Assembly: GCF_900106745.1 (NCBI RefSeq)
Contig: NZ_FNNV01000007.1
Span: 1 to 64,000, forward strand
Origin: Paenibacillus sp. CF384
GTDB lineage: Bacteria > Bacillota > Bacilli > Paenibacillales > Paenibacillaceae
Length of the DNA: 64,000 bases
Reading direction: 5' to 3'
The first letter of the stretch is position 1. Each line of letters opens with the position of its first letter. Shown in pieces: positions 17,640 through 24,906 of the stretch. Both the position numbers and the translations under genes were made by a program. The notes under the pieces are model-generated. The model was not told the DNA's origin. It saw nothing but the letters and a program-made list of their open reading frames with translations, and did no database searches.

Positions 17640-17900
17640 GCTACAGAGAGCGCAGTGCTCATGCTGAACTCTCAGCTCCTCATCCACGCCGCGAAGTAGC
17701 TGAGAGTTCCTGAAACTGACTCTCAGCGATCAAACTAACCCCCAATTCCCTGCTTCGGATGCTGAGAGTGCGCATGCTGAACTCTCAGCTCCTAATCCGC
17801 ACTATGAAGTAGCTGAGAGTTCCAAAAATAGACTCTCAGCAATCAAAACTAACCTCCGATTCCCTGCTTCTGATACTGAGAGTGCACATACTGACCTCTC
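17640..17900. repeat. R1 array, second locus: 113-bp units with paired CTGAGAGT hairpins
   Basis: TGAGAGTTCC recurs at 17701 and 17814, the same 113-bp step as at 411-900. Each unit again has two palindromes: CTGAGAGT with ACTCTCAG around 11-base spacers (for example TCCTGAAACTG and GCGCATGCTGA). The flanking sequence differs from the first locus, so the hairpin arms and the period are conserved rather than the whole unit. It follows directly after the GGDEF-EAL stop codon. Confidence 0.88.
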
Positions 17901-17914
17901 AGCTTCGGACTCAA

Positions 17915-18110
17915 AAATTCTAACGAATCGTAGGGGCCTTATTTCACCGAATTTCACGCCTCCGAAAATCTAACGAACCACACAGGTCTTATTTGGGTAA
18001 AAACAACTCCCAAATACGAAAAAACCTTCAAATAAGACCTCCACGGTTCGTTAGAATTTTTTCGACGTTATTACAGGCCAAATAAGGCCTGTACGATTCG
18101 TTAGAACTTT
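17915..18110. repeat. R2 repeats: two direct and two inverted copies of a TAACGAA element
   Basis: TCTAACGAAYC with a trailing GGYCTTATTT starts at 17919 and 17969 (50-bp step). The reverse complement, AAATAAGRCC with a trailing TTCGTTAGAA, starts at 18031 and 18080 (49-bp step). The four copies face each other and could form a long cruciform or RNA stem of more than 25 bp per pair. This lies between the R1 array and the terminator. Confidence 0.82.
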
Positions 18111-18127
18111 ATGTTTTAGAAACAAAA

Positions 18128-18163
18128 GAGAAACCTGACGTTTTGAAAAAACGTGGGTTTCTC
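18128..18163 (-). terminator. Terminator after the R3 array, minus strand
   Basis: GAGAAACC with GGTTTCTC and an inner AACGT-type helix form a long hairpin; the minus strand continues with TTTTG. The minus-strand GGDEF gene would be transcribed through the R3 array and stop here. Confidence 0.7.
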
Positions 18164-18189
18164 TACATTAAGCAGCTCCCGGCTGAGAG

Positions 18190-18605
18190 CCGCTTTTGTT
18201 TACATTCGGCTAGTTCCACTAATGTGTGGCCCTACGAACTACTCTTGCACTCATTCCACTAGCTTTCCACCAATGTGTGGCTCTAAGGGCCACTCTTTCG
18301 CTCGTTTTGCCAACTTTCCGCTAATGTGTGGCTCTACAGACTACTCTTGCACTCATTCCACTAGCTTTCCACCAATGTGTGGCTCTGAGGGCCACTCTTG
18401 CACTCATTCCACTAACTTTCCACTAATGTATTGCTCTACAGACTACTCTTTCACCCATCTCGCTAACTTCGCACTACTGTATTGCTCTACACGCTACTCT
18501 TTCACCCATCTCGCTAACTTCGCACTACTGTATTGCTCTACACACTACTCTTTCACCCATTTCGCCAACATCACGCTGATGTGTTGTTCAACCGCGGGCG
18601 CCCCT
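18190..18605. repeat. R3 array, locus A: eight 51-bp tandem units
   Basis: The core YAATGTGTGGCTCT or a variant begins at 18220, 18271, 18322, 18373, 18424, 18475, 18526 and 18577, an exact 51-bp step. On the minus strand the unit contains GAGT(A/G)G followed by CACAT. The 21 bp outside the core differ more between units. The array lies between the stop of the minus-strand GGDEF gene (18621) and its terminator (18163). Open frames through it exist only because 51 is a multiple of three. Confidence 0.92.
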
Positions 18606-18620
18606 TACGATGCGCCGCGG

Positions 18621-20213
18621 CTAGAGCATATGCGCCGGAGCAGCGGTATTCGCCAACTCCACGCGATTGCGGCCCAGGTGCTTGGCGCGGTAGAGCGCCT
18701 CGTCCGCATCGCGGAACAGGCCGGCCGCATCCTTCGCCGAATCCGGATATCGCGTGATGCCCATCGACAGCGTGACAGGCCTTCCGACGGGGCTGTCCGT
18801 TTCTTCCATGATGGCGCGCAGGTTCTGCGCGTAGACCATCGCCGTCCCAAGCCCCGTTTCCGGCAGCAGCACGACAAATTCTTCCCCGCCATACCTGCAG
18901 CAAATATGGCTCTCCTCGAACTGCGCTTGCATGTTGGCCGCCAGAAACCGCAATACTTCATCGCCCATTTCATGGCCATACGTGTCATTGACCTGCTTAA
19001 AGTGGTCCAAATCCAGCATCATGATGACAAAAGGCATCTCCTCCGCAATCCATGTGCGGATGTAGAGATCCATCGTCCGCCGATTGTACAATCCGGTGAG
19101 CGGATCCGTCTGGGCCTCCTGGGATAAATGATCGAATCTGCTGCGGATTTGTCTGACAGCCAGCACGAAAGCCCGGTGCATCGCGTTCGCTTCGCGGTTC
19201 CACGAATGAATGCGAGGGACCTCATCTCGCACGGATTTATTAGTTAACAGCACAGAGGCGAAAGTAGAAAGCTTCGTCAGCGGCTCTGACATTTTGCCGA
19301 TCAGCCAATAGATAACGAGCAGCAAGATGGCCAGAATCGGAGCCATATACAGGGCAACCTTGAGAATCGGACGCTTCGATGCCGTTAGGATCACGGCAGT
19401 CGGCGTCTGCGTGACCACGCCCCACCCGGTCTCCTTCATATAAGTATAACTTGCCAGCATATCGACCCCGCGCGAATTGACAATGCGCTTCACGCCGCTA
19501 TGGCCGGAGAGCATATCCGCAAAGATCGGATTGACGATATCCCGCTCCCCGATCCGACTCTTATCGGGATGATACAGCATCGCGCCCGAAGCGCTGACCA
19601 CATAGGCGTATGTACCATTGCCGGACTGTGCGGCATCTCCTAGAATCGTATTCAGCAAATTGGTCTCATGCAGACGGATTGTCCCGCCGATGTAACCCAA
19701 ATATTCGCCGTCAGCGCCCCATAGCGGATGGCTCACCATAATAATCAATTGATCAGCGGCACTGATATAAGGCTCCGAAATGAGCGGCTTCCGTTCCTTC
19801 AGCGCCTGTTTGGCACCGTCCGTTTCGATGGTCTTGCCTTTAAGGCCTGTATCGGTTTCCGACGCAATGCTGATCACTTTACCGGTCTGGTCGACCACAA
19901 CGACCGCTTTGTACATCGGGTTCGTTTGTTGGATAAGCTTCACTTGCTCGTCCAGGTCAGGACGATTCAGACCGCCCTTCGCAATATGCTCGGCGTTGTA
20001 CTTGAGATTCTTCTTCATGGAAGCGAACAGCTCATTGACCGTATCGCTGATCTTCGTCGTATACATGTGGTTAAGCTGAAAATTCATCGTCATCAGGGAG
20101 TTCTTCTCGTTACGATAACTAATCAATAAGCTGATTCCCAGTGTAATCAGTACAGATGCAACGACAAGCACACTAACCATGGTTCGAATCGAAAATCCCT
20201 TTGCTCGGAGCAT
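18621..20213 (-). CDS. dCache sensor diguanylate cyclase (GGDEF)
   Basis: A membrane diguanylate cyclase of about 530 residues that makes c-di-GMP from two GTP. TM1 lies near residues 10-30 and TM2 near 275-295 (LYMAPILAILLLVIYWLIG), enclosing a double-Cache-type sensor (SASGAMLYHPDKSRIGERD). The GGDEF domain begins DPLTGLYNRRTMD and has an active GGEEF motif (CRYGGEEFVVLLP). No RxxD inhibitory site is seen. The start at 20213 is preferred because AAAGGGGG lies seven bases before it; an ATG at 20231 lacks a site. It is transcribed towards the GGDEF-EAL gene, with 990 bp of repeats between their 3' ends. Confidence 0.9.
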   Translation of the reverse strand: MLRAKGFSIRTMVSVLVVASVLITLGISLLISYRNEKNSLMTMNFQLNHMYTTKISDTVNELFASMKKNLKYNAEHIAKGGLNRPDLDEQVKLIQQTNPMYKAVVVVDQTGKVISIASETDTGLKGKTIETDGAKQALKERKPLISEPYISAADQLIIMVSHPLWGADGEYLGYIGGTIRLHETNLLNTILGDAAQSGNGTYAYVVSASGAMLYHPDKSRIGERDIVNPIFADMLSGHSGVKRIVNSRGVDMLASYTYMKETGWGVVTQTPTAVILTASKRPILKVALYMAPILAILLLVIYWLIGKMSEPLTKLSTFASVLLTNKSVRDEVPRIHSWNREANAMHRAFVLAVRQIRSRFDHLSQEAQTDPLTGLYNRRTMDLYIRTWIAEEMPFVIMMLDLDHFKQVNDTYGHEMGDEVLRFLAANMQAQFEESHICCRYGGEEFVVLLPETGLGTAMVYAQNLRAIMEETDSPVGRPVTLSMGITRYPDSAKDAAGLFRDADEALYRAKHLGRNRVELANTAAPAHML

Positions 20214-20295
20214 GCACATGCCCCCTTTCAAGCTGATCAGAGATTATTCGACAAAAATCGCTATAGTTCCTGCATCCCGAGCACACTCACGAAAT

Positions 20296-20337
20296 AAAAA
20301 ACCGCTCCCTGCCTTAGACAGGAGAGCGGTCCTTTCC
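20296..20337 (-). terminator. Terminator of the fixABCX operon
   Basis: ACCGCTCCCTG pairs with CAGGAGAGCGGT; the minus strand then reads TTTTTTATTTC. It follows the small gene at 20360. Confidence 0.85.
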
Positions 20338-20359
20338 ACTCAATCAATCGTATGCGCTT

Positions 20360-20515
20360 TCAAATTCGAAGCTGAACCTTCTCCAGCAGCTCTTCCCGCT
20401 CCCAGCTTACGAACTGATCCTCCCAAGCTACGTGGTATAAGCCTTCCCCGGTTTCCATGACGGTCCCTCTCGTGCCATCAAGCAAGAACACAACGCAATC
20501 TCCGACCTCGAACAT
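20360..20515 (-). CDS. Small SH3-like protein at the end of the fix operon
   Basis: A 51-residue protein (starting MFEVGDCVVFLLDGTRGTV) with the look of a small beta-barrel of the SH3, KOW or Tudor type: short strands, a Gly-Thr turn and an aromatic VAWEDQFVSW strand. I do not recognise a named family. The ATG at 20515 lies five bases after the fixX stop with GGGGTGA upstream, so it is probably cotranslated. It ends just before the operon terminator. A structural or regulatory role for the Fix complex is a guess. Confidence 0.6.
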   Translation of the reverse strand: MFEVGDCVVFLLDGTRGTVMETGEGLYHVAWEDQFVSWEREELLEKVQLRI

Positions 20516-20520
20516 CGTTA

Positions 20521-20817
20521 TCACCCCAGTCTGAAAACGATTCCGTGACCACCTTTCGGATATTCCCACTTGATGTTCTGATGCGGACAGCCGATGCGGC
20601 AGCTCCCGCATTCATGGCAGCCTTCATAGCCGACATGCATGCGGATCTCCTCCCATTTGTACACCTCTGCCGGACAGAATATCGTACAGATTTTGTCCGG
20701 ACAGCTCGACATGCACACCTCGGCATCCAACACGGTCAAATGAGACTTCGTATCGGCGTTAAACCTGAGGAGGTACTGTTTCTCTTCGATGGACTGTCCT
20801 TTTGCCAGATCGCTCAT
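20521..20817 (-). CDS. fixX: FixX-like 4Fe-4S ferredoxin
   Basis: A 98-residue ferredoxin-like subunit that receives electrons within the FixABCX complex. Cysteine motifs are CMSSCPDKICTIFCP near residues 35-49 and CHECGSCRIGCP near 67-78, matching the FixX pattern. The ATG follows the fixC stop by one base, with AAGGTGATG upstream. It is the fourth gene of fixABCX in canonical order. Confidence 0.92.
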   Translation of the reverse strand: MSDLAKGQSIEEKQYLLRFNADTKSHLTVLDAEVCMSSCPDKICTIFCPAEVYKWEEIRMHVGYEGCHECGSCRIGCPHQNIKWEYPKGGHGIVFRLG

Positions 20818-20818
20818 T

Positions 20819-22114
20819 TTACTTCATCACCTTCCAGGCCCGGTACATATCCCGCGCGATTTTCACCTTCTCCTTCGCTGTGCCGATATCCCGCCATATC
20901 TTCTTCTGTTTCTCCCGCTTGGAGGTGCCGTCGACGGTGAACATTTGGCTGGCCGCACGGTTCATCATCGGAATGTATTGTTCGAAGAATTGCGGGAATT
21001 TGTCAAAATGATGCGTGGAGTCTTTGTATTTCTTCAAATCCTTCCCAACGAAGCTGCCCATCAGCGCTAACTTGTAATGATCGAGAAAGGCTTCCGAGAA
21101 ATCCCCGGCTTCTTTGGCCAGCACGACCGTCTCCGCGGCTAAGCGTCCTGAGGTCATCGCCATATTGGAGCCCTCGCGGTGAATAGCGTTAACGAGCTGC
21201 GCTGCGTCGCCAACGACGAGCACGCCGTTGCCGACCACCTTCGGCATGGAGTGGTAGCCACCCTCGGGAATGAGATGGGCTAGATATTCCTGCGGCTCCG
21301 CGCCTTGCACAAACGGACGGATCATCGGGTGATTCTTGACATAGTCGAGTAGATGGTGAGGCTTTAGCTTATGCTTAATCATGCCTGAAAGTAACGTGCC
21401 TACGCCAAGGCTGAGCGTATCTTTATTCGTGTAGAGGAACCCCGTACCGAGAATGCCTTTCGTGGCATCCCCGAACAGCTCAATCGTACAGCCCTGTCCT
21501 TCCTCCAAGTTAAAGCGGTCCTCGATAACCTTCTTATCCAGCTTCAAAATCTCCATCGTCGCAAGCGCCACTTCATCCGGTCTAAACTCTTTGTGGAAGC
21601 CGAGCGACTTGGCCAGCAGCGAATTCACCCCATCGGCGAGGACGACAACGTCGGCATAGAGTTGACCGTCCGGACGATCGGTCTGAACGCCTACGACTTT
21701 GCCGTTCTCCACAATGCAGGAGAGGACGACCGTCTCATTGATGAGCAGCGCCCCTTGCTCCACCGCTTTACTCGCGAACCACTGGTCGAACTTGGCCCGC
21801 AGTACGGTGAAATTGTTATAGGGTTCGCGTGCCCACTCCAGCCCTTTATAACCGAACGTCGTGGCTGATTCTTTATCCATCATCATGAAGCGCTGCTCTA
21901 CGATGGGCCGTTCTACCGGGGCTTCCTTATAGAATTCCGGGATGATATCCTCCATCATCTGCCGATACAGCACGCCGCCCATGACGTTCTTCGAGCCGGG
22001 ATACTCCCCCCTCTCAATCAGCAGCACCTTCACGCCTGCCTTCCCCAGCTCGTAAGCGCAGGCAATTCCGGCAGGCCCCGCGCCTACGACGATACAATCA
22101 AACTTCTCAGGCAT
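20819..22114 (-). CDS. fixC: FixC, ETF-quinone oxidoreductase-like flavoprotein
   Basis: A 431-residue FAD protein of the ETF:ubiquinone oxidoreductase family that passes electrons to the quinone pool. The dinucleotide-binding motif is CIVVGAGPAGIACAYELG at residues 6-23, with a second FAD signature VVGDAAQLVNAIHREGSNMA near 310-330. The start at 22114 is chosen because AAGGAGAG lies five bases before and the ATG overlaps the fixB stop (ATGCCTGA), so translation is coupled. Like FixC, it lacks the fused C-terminal ferredoxin of full ETF-QO, which is supplied by FixX. Confidence 0.93.
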   Translation of the reverse strand: MPEKFDCIVVGAGPAGIACAYELGKAGVKVLLIERGEYPGSKNVMGGVLYRQMMEDIIPEFYKEAPVERPIVEQRFMMMDKESATTFGYKGLEWAREPYNNFTVLRAKFDQWFASKAVEQGALLINETVVLSCIVENGKVVGVQTDRPDGQLYADVVVLADGVNSLLAKSLGFHKEFRPDEVALATMEILKLDKKVIEDRFNLEEGQGCTIELFGDATKGILGTGFLYTNKDTLSLGVGTLLSGMIKHKLKPHHLLDYVKNHPMIRPFVQGAEPQEYLAHLIPEGGYHSMPKVVGNGVLVVGDAAQLVNAIHREGSNMAMTSGRLAAETVVLAKEAGDFSEAFLDHYKLALMGSFVGKDLKKYKDSTHHFDKFPQFFEQYIPMMNRAASQMFTVDGTSKREKQKKIWRDIGTAKEKVKIARDMYRAWKVMK

Positions 22115-23129
22115 AGTTACTCTCCTTCCCAAGCGCAAGCTTGAACTGCTCGATCAGCAGCGGCACAATTTCGAAGGCATCACCTACGATGCCGTAGTGG
22201 CAGGATTGGAAGATTAGCGCGCCGGGATCTTTGTTAATCGCAATAATGAGTCCGGAATTCTGCATGCCCACGATGTGTTGAATCGCCCCAGAGATGCCGA
22301 TGGCAAAATAAATCTTAGGCGTCACCGTCACACCGGTCTGCCCGACCTGATGATGATGGCCAACCCAGCCGGCCTCGACGACATCCCGGCTTGCGCCTAC
22401 AGCAGCTCCGATGACATCCGCGAACTCGTGGATGAGCTGGAATCCGGCCGGGCTGCCGAGCCCCTTGCCGCCGGCGACGATAATATCCGCTTCGTCGATC
22501 CGTACCGTCTGCACCGTATTGCGCACGATTTCAAGCACCTTCGTCCGGACATCGTCCTCGTGAAGCACAATGGACTCTTCAATAACCGTACCCTCACGGG
22601 ATGTGTCGCGCGGGAGCGCCCGCACGACCTTCGGTCTTACCGTGGCCATTTGCGGCCGGTATTTCTTGCATAGAATCGTCGCCATGATGTTGCCGCCGAA
22701 GGCGGGACGGCTTGCGAGAAGAAGACCTGTGTCCTCTTCCACGTCCAGCTGCGTAGTATCGGCGGTAAGGCCTGTCGGGAGGTCCGTGGCAACAGCGCTT
22801 GCCAAGTCCTTACCCGTCGAAGTTGCGCCGTAGAGGATAATCTCGGGCTTGTATTTCTCCGTACAGGCGAGGAGCGCCTGCATGTACGTTTCGGTACGGT
22901 AATGCTTGAAAATCGGCGCGTCGTAGACATAAACTTGATCCGCGCCGTAATAGATGGCTTCCTGTGCAAGCGCGCTCACCCCATCGCCAATAATAACGCC
23001 GGCCAGCTCGGTTTTTCGTTTATCCGCCAGCTGCCTGCCAGCGCCAAGCAACTCCCGCGCAACGGGTACAATTGCACCGTCCTTGATCTCCATGAACACC
23101 CAGATGCCGCGGTAATCCTCGAAGCTCAT
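22107..23129 (-). CDS. fixB: FixB, electron transfer flavoprotein alpha subunit
   Basis: A 340-residue ETF alpha chain that holds FAD. The C-terminal signature is present (VGQTGVTVTPKIYFAIGISG and then HIVGMQNSGLIIAINKDP). The Arg-rich middle segment RPKVVRALPRD fits the family. ATG 23129 overlaps the fixA stop in an ATGA, so it is coupled; longer upstream frames are only antisense extension into fixA. With FixA it would form the bifurcating heterodimer that oxidises NADH and splits electrons between a low-potential ferredoxin or flavodoxin and quinone. Confidence 0.94.
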   Translation of the reverse strand: MSFEDYRGIWVFMEIKDGAIVPVARELLGAGRQLADKRKTELAGVIIGDGVSALAQEAIYYGADQVYVYDAPIFKHYRTETYMQALLACTEKYKPEIILYGATSTGKDLASAVATDLPTGLTADTTQLDVEEDTGLLLASRPAFGGNIMATILCKKYRPQMATVRPKVVRALPRDTSREGTVIEESIVLHEDDVRTKVLEIVRNTVQTVRIDEADIIVAGGKGLGSPAGFQLIHEFADVIGAAVGASRDVVEAGWVGHHHQVGQTGVTVTPKIYFAIGISGAIQHIVGMQNSGLIIAINKDPGALIFQSCHYGIVGDAFEIVPLLIEQFKLALGKESNYA

Positions 23130-23956
23130 GACGTTTCCCCCCTCGCTTGGAACAGTTCCTTCTTCTCCAGCAGCACGGTCAGCAGCTGGCTGACTTGCTC
23201 TCTTGCCGCGCCATCCAGCATCTGTCCGCCTTGCGGCTTCTGCGGCGCCCACACCGACGATACGATCGTCGGCGAGCCTTTAAGACCAAGCTGCGCCTTA
23301 TCCACATCCTCCAGCTCATTCACGGACCAAATGTACGGGTTGTATCTGGCTGCTCGCAGCATGTTCGGCATCGTGGAGTAAGGGACCTCGTTAATGTCCT
23401 TCTCGACCGAGAACAGACAAGGCAGCGTCGAGGAGATCACCTCGTAGCCGTCCTCCAGCTTCCGGTGGAGGATTGCGATGCCCTTCTCCTTGTCAATCTC
23501 GACGATCTTCTTCACCGAGGTCAGCGGCGGAATGTCGAGCCGCCGCGCGATGCCCGGTCCCACTTGGCCGGTATCGCCGTCGATTGTCATTTTGCCGCAG
23601 ATGATCAGGTCGATCGGCTTTTCCTTGGCGATCTTGTTAAGCGCTTTCGTTAAGGCATAACTCGTGGCCAGCGTATCCGCTCCGGCGAACGCACGGTCGG
23701 AAATCATATACCCCTCATCTGCGCCAATCTCGATGCATTTGCGAATCGCTTTGACAGCCGGCGGTGGCCCCATGGTGAGCACCGAAACCGTTCCCCCGTA
23801 ACGCTGCTTCAGTCGAACCGCTTCTTCAACCGCATGCGCGTCATAGGGATTCAGAATCGCCGGCGCGCTGGCACGATCCATCGTGTTGGTTTTGGGGTTC
23901 ATCTTGATGATTTTCGTATCCGGCACTTGCTTAATGCAGGCGACAATATGCAGCAT
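23126..23956 (-). CDS. fixA: FixA, electron transfer flavoprotein beta subunit
   Basis: A 276-residue ETF beta chain. The start VACIKQVPDTKIIKMNPKTNT and the conserved NPYDAHAVEEAVRLK, followed by IICGKMTIDGDTGQVGPGIA, are typical of the bifurcating FixA group. GAGGTG lies eight bases before the ATG. It is the first gene of fixABCX plus the 51-residue gene. No nif genes are in the window, so the complex may feed ferredoxin for another reductive pathway here. Confidence 0.94.
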   Translation of the reverse strand: MLHIVACIKQVPDTKIIKMNPKTNTMDRASAPAILNPYDAHAVEEAVRLKQRYGGTVSVLTMGPPPAVKAIRKCIEIGADEGYMISDRAFAGADTLATSYALTKALNKIAKEKPIDLIICGKMTIDGDTGQVGPGIARRLDIPPLTSVKKIVEIDKEKGIAILHRKLEDGYEVISSTLPCLFSVEKDINEVPYSTMPNMLRAARYNPYIWSVNELEDVDKAQLGLKGSPTIVSSVWAPQKPQGGQMLDGAAREQVSQLLTVLLEKKELFQARGETS

Positions 23957-24024
23957 CCCTTCAGCACCTCTCGTCTAAATACTAAAATATATAAGAGACA
24001 GCCCTAGAAAATGCCTGTACGCAG

Positions 24025-24057
24025 GAAAGGCTTGAACAATTATTGTTCAAGCCTTTC
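24025..24057. promoter_or_regulatory. 33-bp perfect palindrome upstream of fixA
   Basis: GAAAGGCTTGAACAAT (24025-24040) is the exact reverse complement of ATTGTTCAAGCCTTTC (24042-24057), with a single T between. It lies 69 bp before the fixA start. It has no adjoining T run on either strand, so it looks more like a dimeric regulator site or cruciform than an intrinsic terminator. It could also end the transcript of the DUF2642-like gene at 24195. Confidence 0.65.
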
Positions 24058-24116
24058 AAACACCCAAGCATGTAAATGCAATCCCACATAAACTAAGATG
24101 TGCATGAATTCTTTGC

Positions 24117-24144
24117 GGCCTTCTCCCGGAGGTCTCTTTTTTTT
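24117..24144 (+). terminator. Orphan plus-strand terminator-like hairpin
   Basis: GGCCTTC, loop TCCC, GGAGGTC and then a T run at 24137-24144. No plus-strand gene ends upstream; the nearest genes are both minus strand. It might end a short antisense or small RNA starting between 23960 and 24070. Confidence 0.4.
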
Positions 24145-24194
24145 GTACGATAATCCCTAAGCGCCGCGATAACGCCTTGCAATCTTCGAAAGGA

Positions 24195-24863
24195 TTACTT
24201 TGGCGCATAGATGGATTTGATGTGCCGCATATTCATAAATGTGCTGCTTCCACTTGCCTGGACAAGTTCGATGATGCCGCCGCTCACCTTCTTGATGACG
24301 CCCAATGTTGCGGAGTGTCCTCCGAGATTGATCACGACCATGTTGCCTTCTTCTTCCTTGCACCGTTCCTCGAAGCTTCTGGATAGAGCGGGCGGCAGCG
24401 GCTTCATCGAAAGTGTATCCGCACTTCGGGCATACGGGAGATGAGAAGCCGGATAAGGAATAAGCCATTTCAAGTGATGCAGTGAAACGTAAACCGCGTT
24501 ATAAATTGGCGAACAGATGATGAGATAATCGTTCATAATGCCCTGTACGAAACCGTGAATCGGCTTACTGCCGCCGACACCGATTTCGACGAACATCCCT
24601 TTCGCTTCCTGCAGCACGGCGAGCAGCGTGATCGAATCGACATGCAGCATGGCACCATGCTCTCCTTGTTGGTCAGCCGCATTGTCGTCCGAAGCAGCCG
24701 GCGTCCACTGGTGCACGTGGATTGTCGGAATATACATATACCGCTCTTCATGGTAGAGAACCAGAATATCCGGACCTACATCGATTAGTTTACCCGCTAC
24801 CTTCTTCTTTCCCGTCACCTCCACAATCACTTTCTCCGCAAGATAAGGAATCAATTGATTCAA
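24195..24863 (-). CDS. DUF2642-like protein with repeated LSM-like domains
   Basis: A 222-residue protein with three related small beta-barrel segments: LAEKVIVEVTGKKKVAGKLIDVGPDILVLY (residues 8-37, shown in the protein as consecutive strands), FVEIGVGGSKPIHGFVQGI near 90-108, and NMVVINLGGHSATLGVIKK near 170-188. This is the pattern of DUF2642 and CotB-like spore proteins of Bacillales. A spore-coat or spore-associated role is plausible but unproven. GGAGGG lies about ten bases before the ATG. The gene is separate from fixABCX. Confidence 0.65.
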   Translation of the reverse strand: MNQLIPYLAEKVIVEVTGKKKVAGKLIDVGPDILVLYHEERYMYIPTIHVHQWTPAASDDNAADQQGEHGAMLHVDSITLLAVLQEAKGMFVEIGVGGSKPIHGFVQGIMNDYLIICSPIYNAVYVSLHHLKWLIPYPASHLPYARSADTLSMKPLPPALSRSFEERCKEEEGNMVVINLGGHSATLGVIKKVSGGIIELVQASGSSTFMNMRHIKSIYAPK

Positions 24864-24906
24864 GACAGTCCCTCCTTTACATGCATATTTCGTTTGGCTT
24901 GTCAGG

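Noticed and set aside
18190-18605. CRISPR-like array (30-bp core and 21-bp variable part)
   Set aside because: The variable parts are similar within each array and drift gradually, and there are no cas genes. It is a tandem repeat, not repeat-spacer.
18153-19127. 324-residue plus-strand open frame across the R3 array and antisense to the GGDEF gene
   Set aside because: Only open because 51 is a multiple of three and because it runs antisense to a real gene. No ribosome binding site, and the encoded protein is a 17-residue echo of the repeat.
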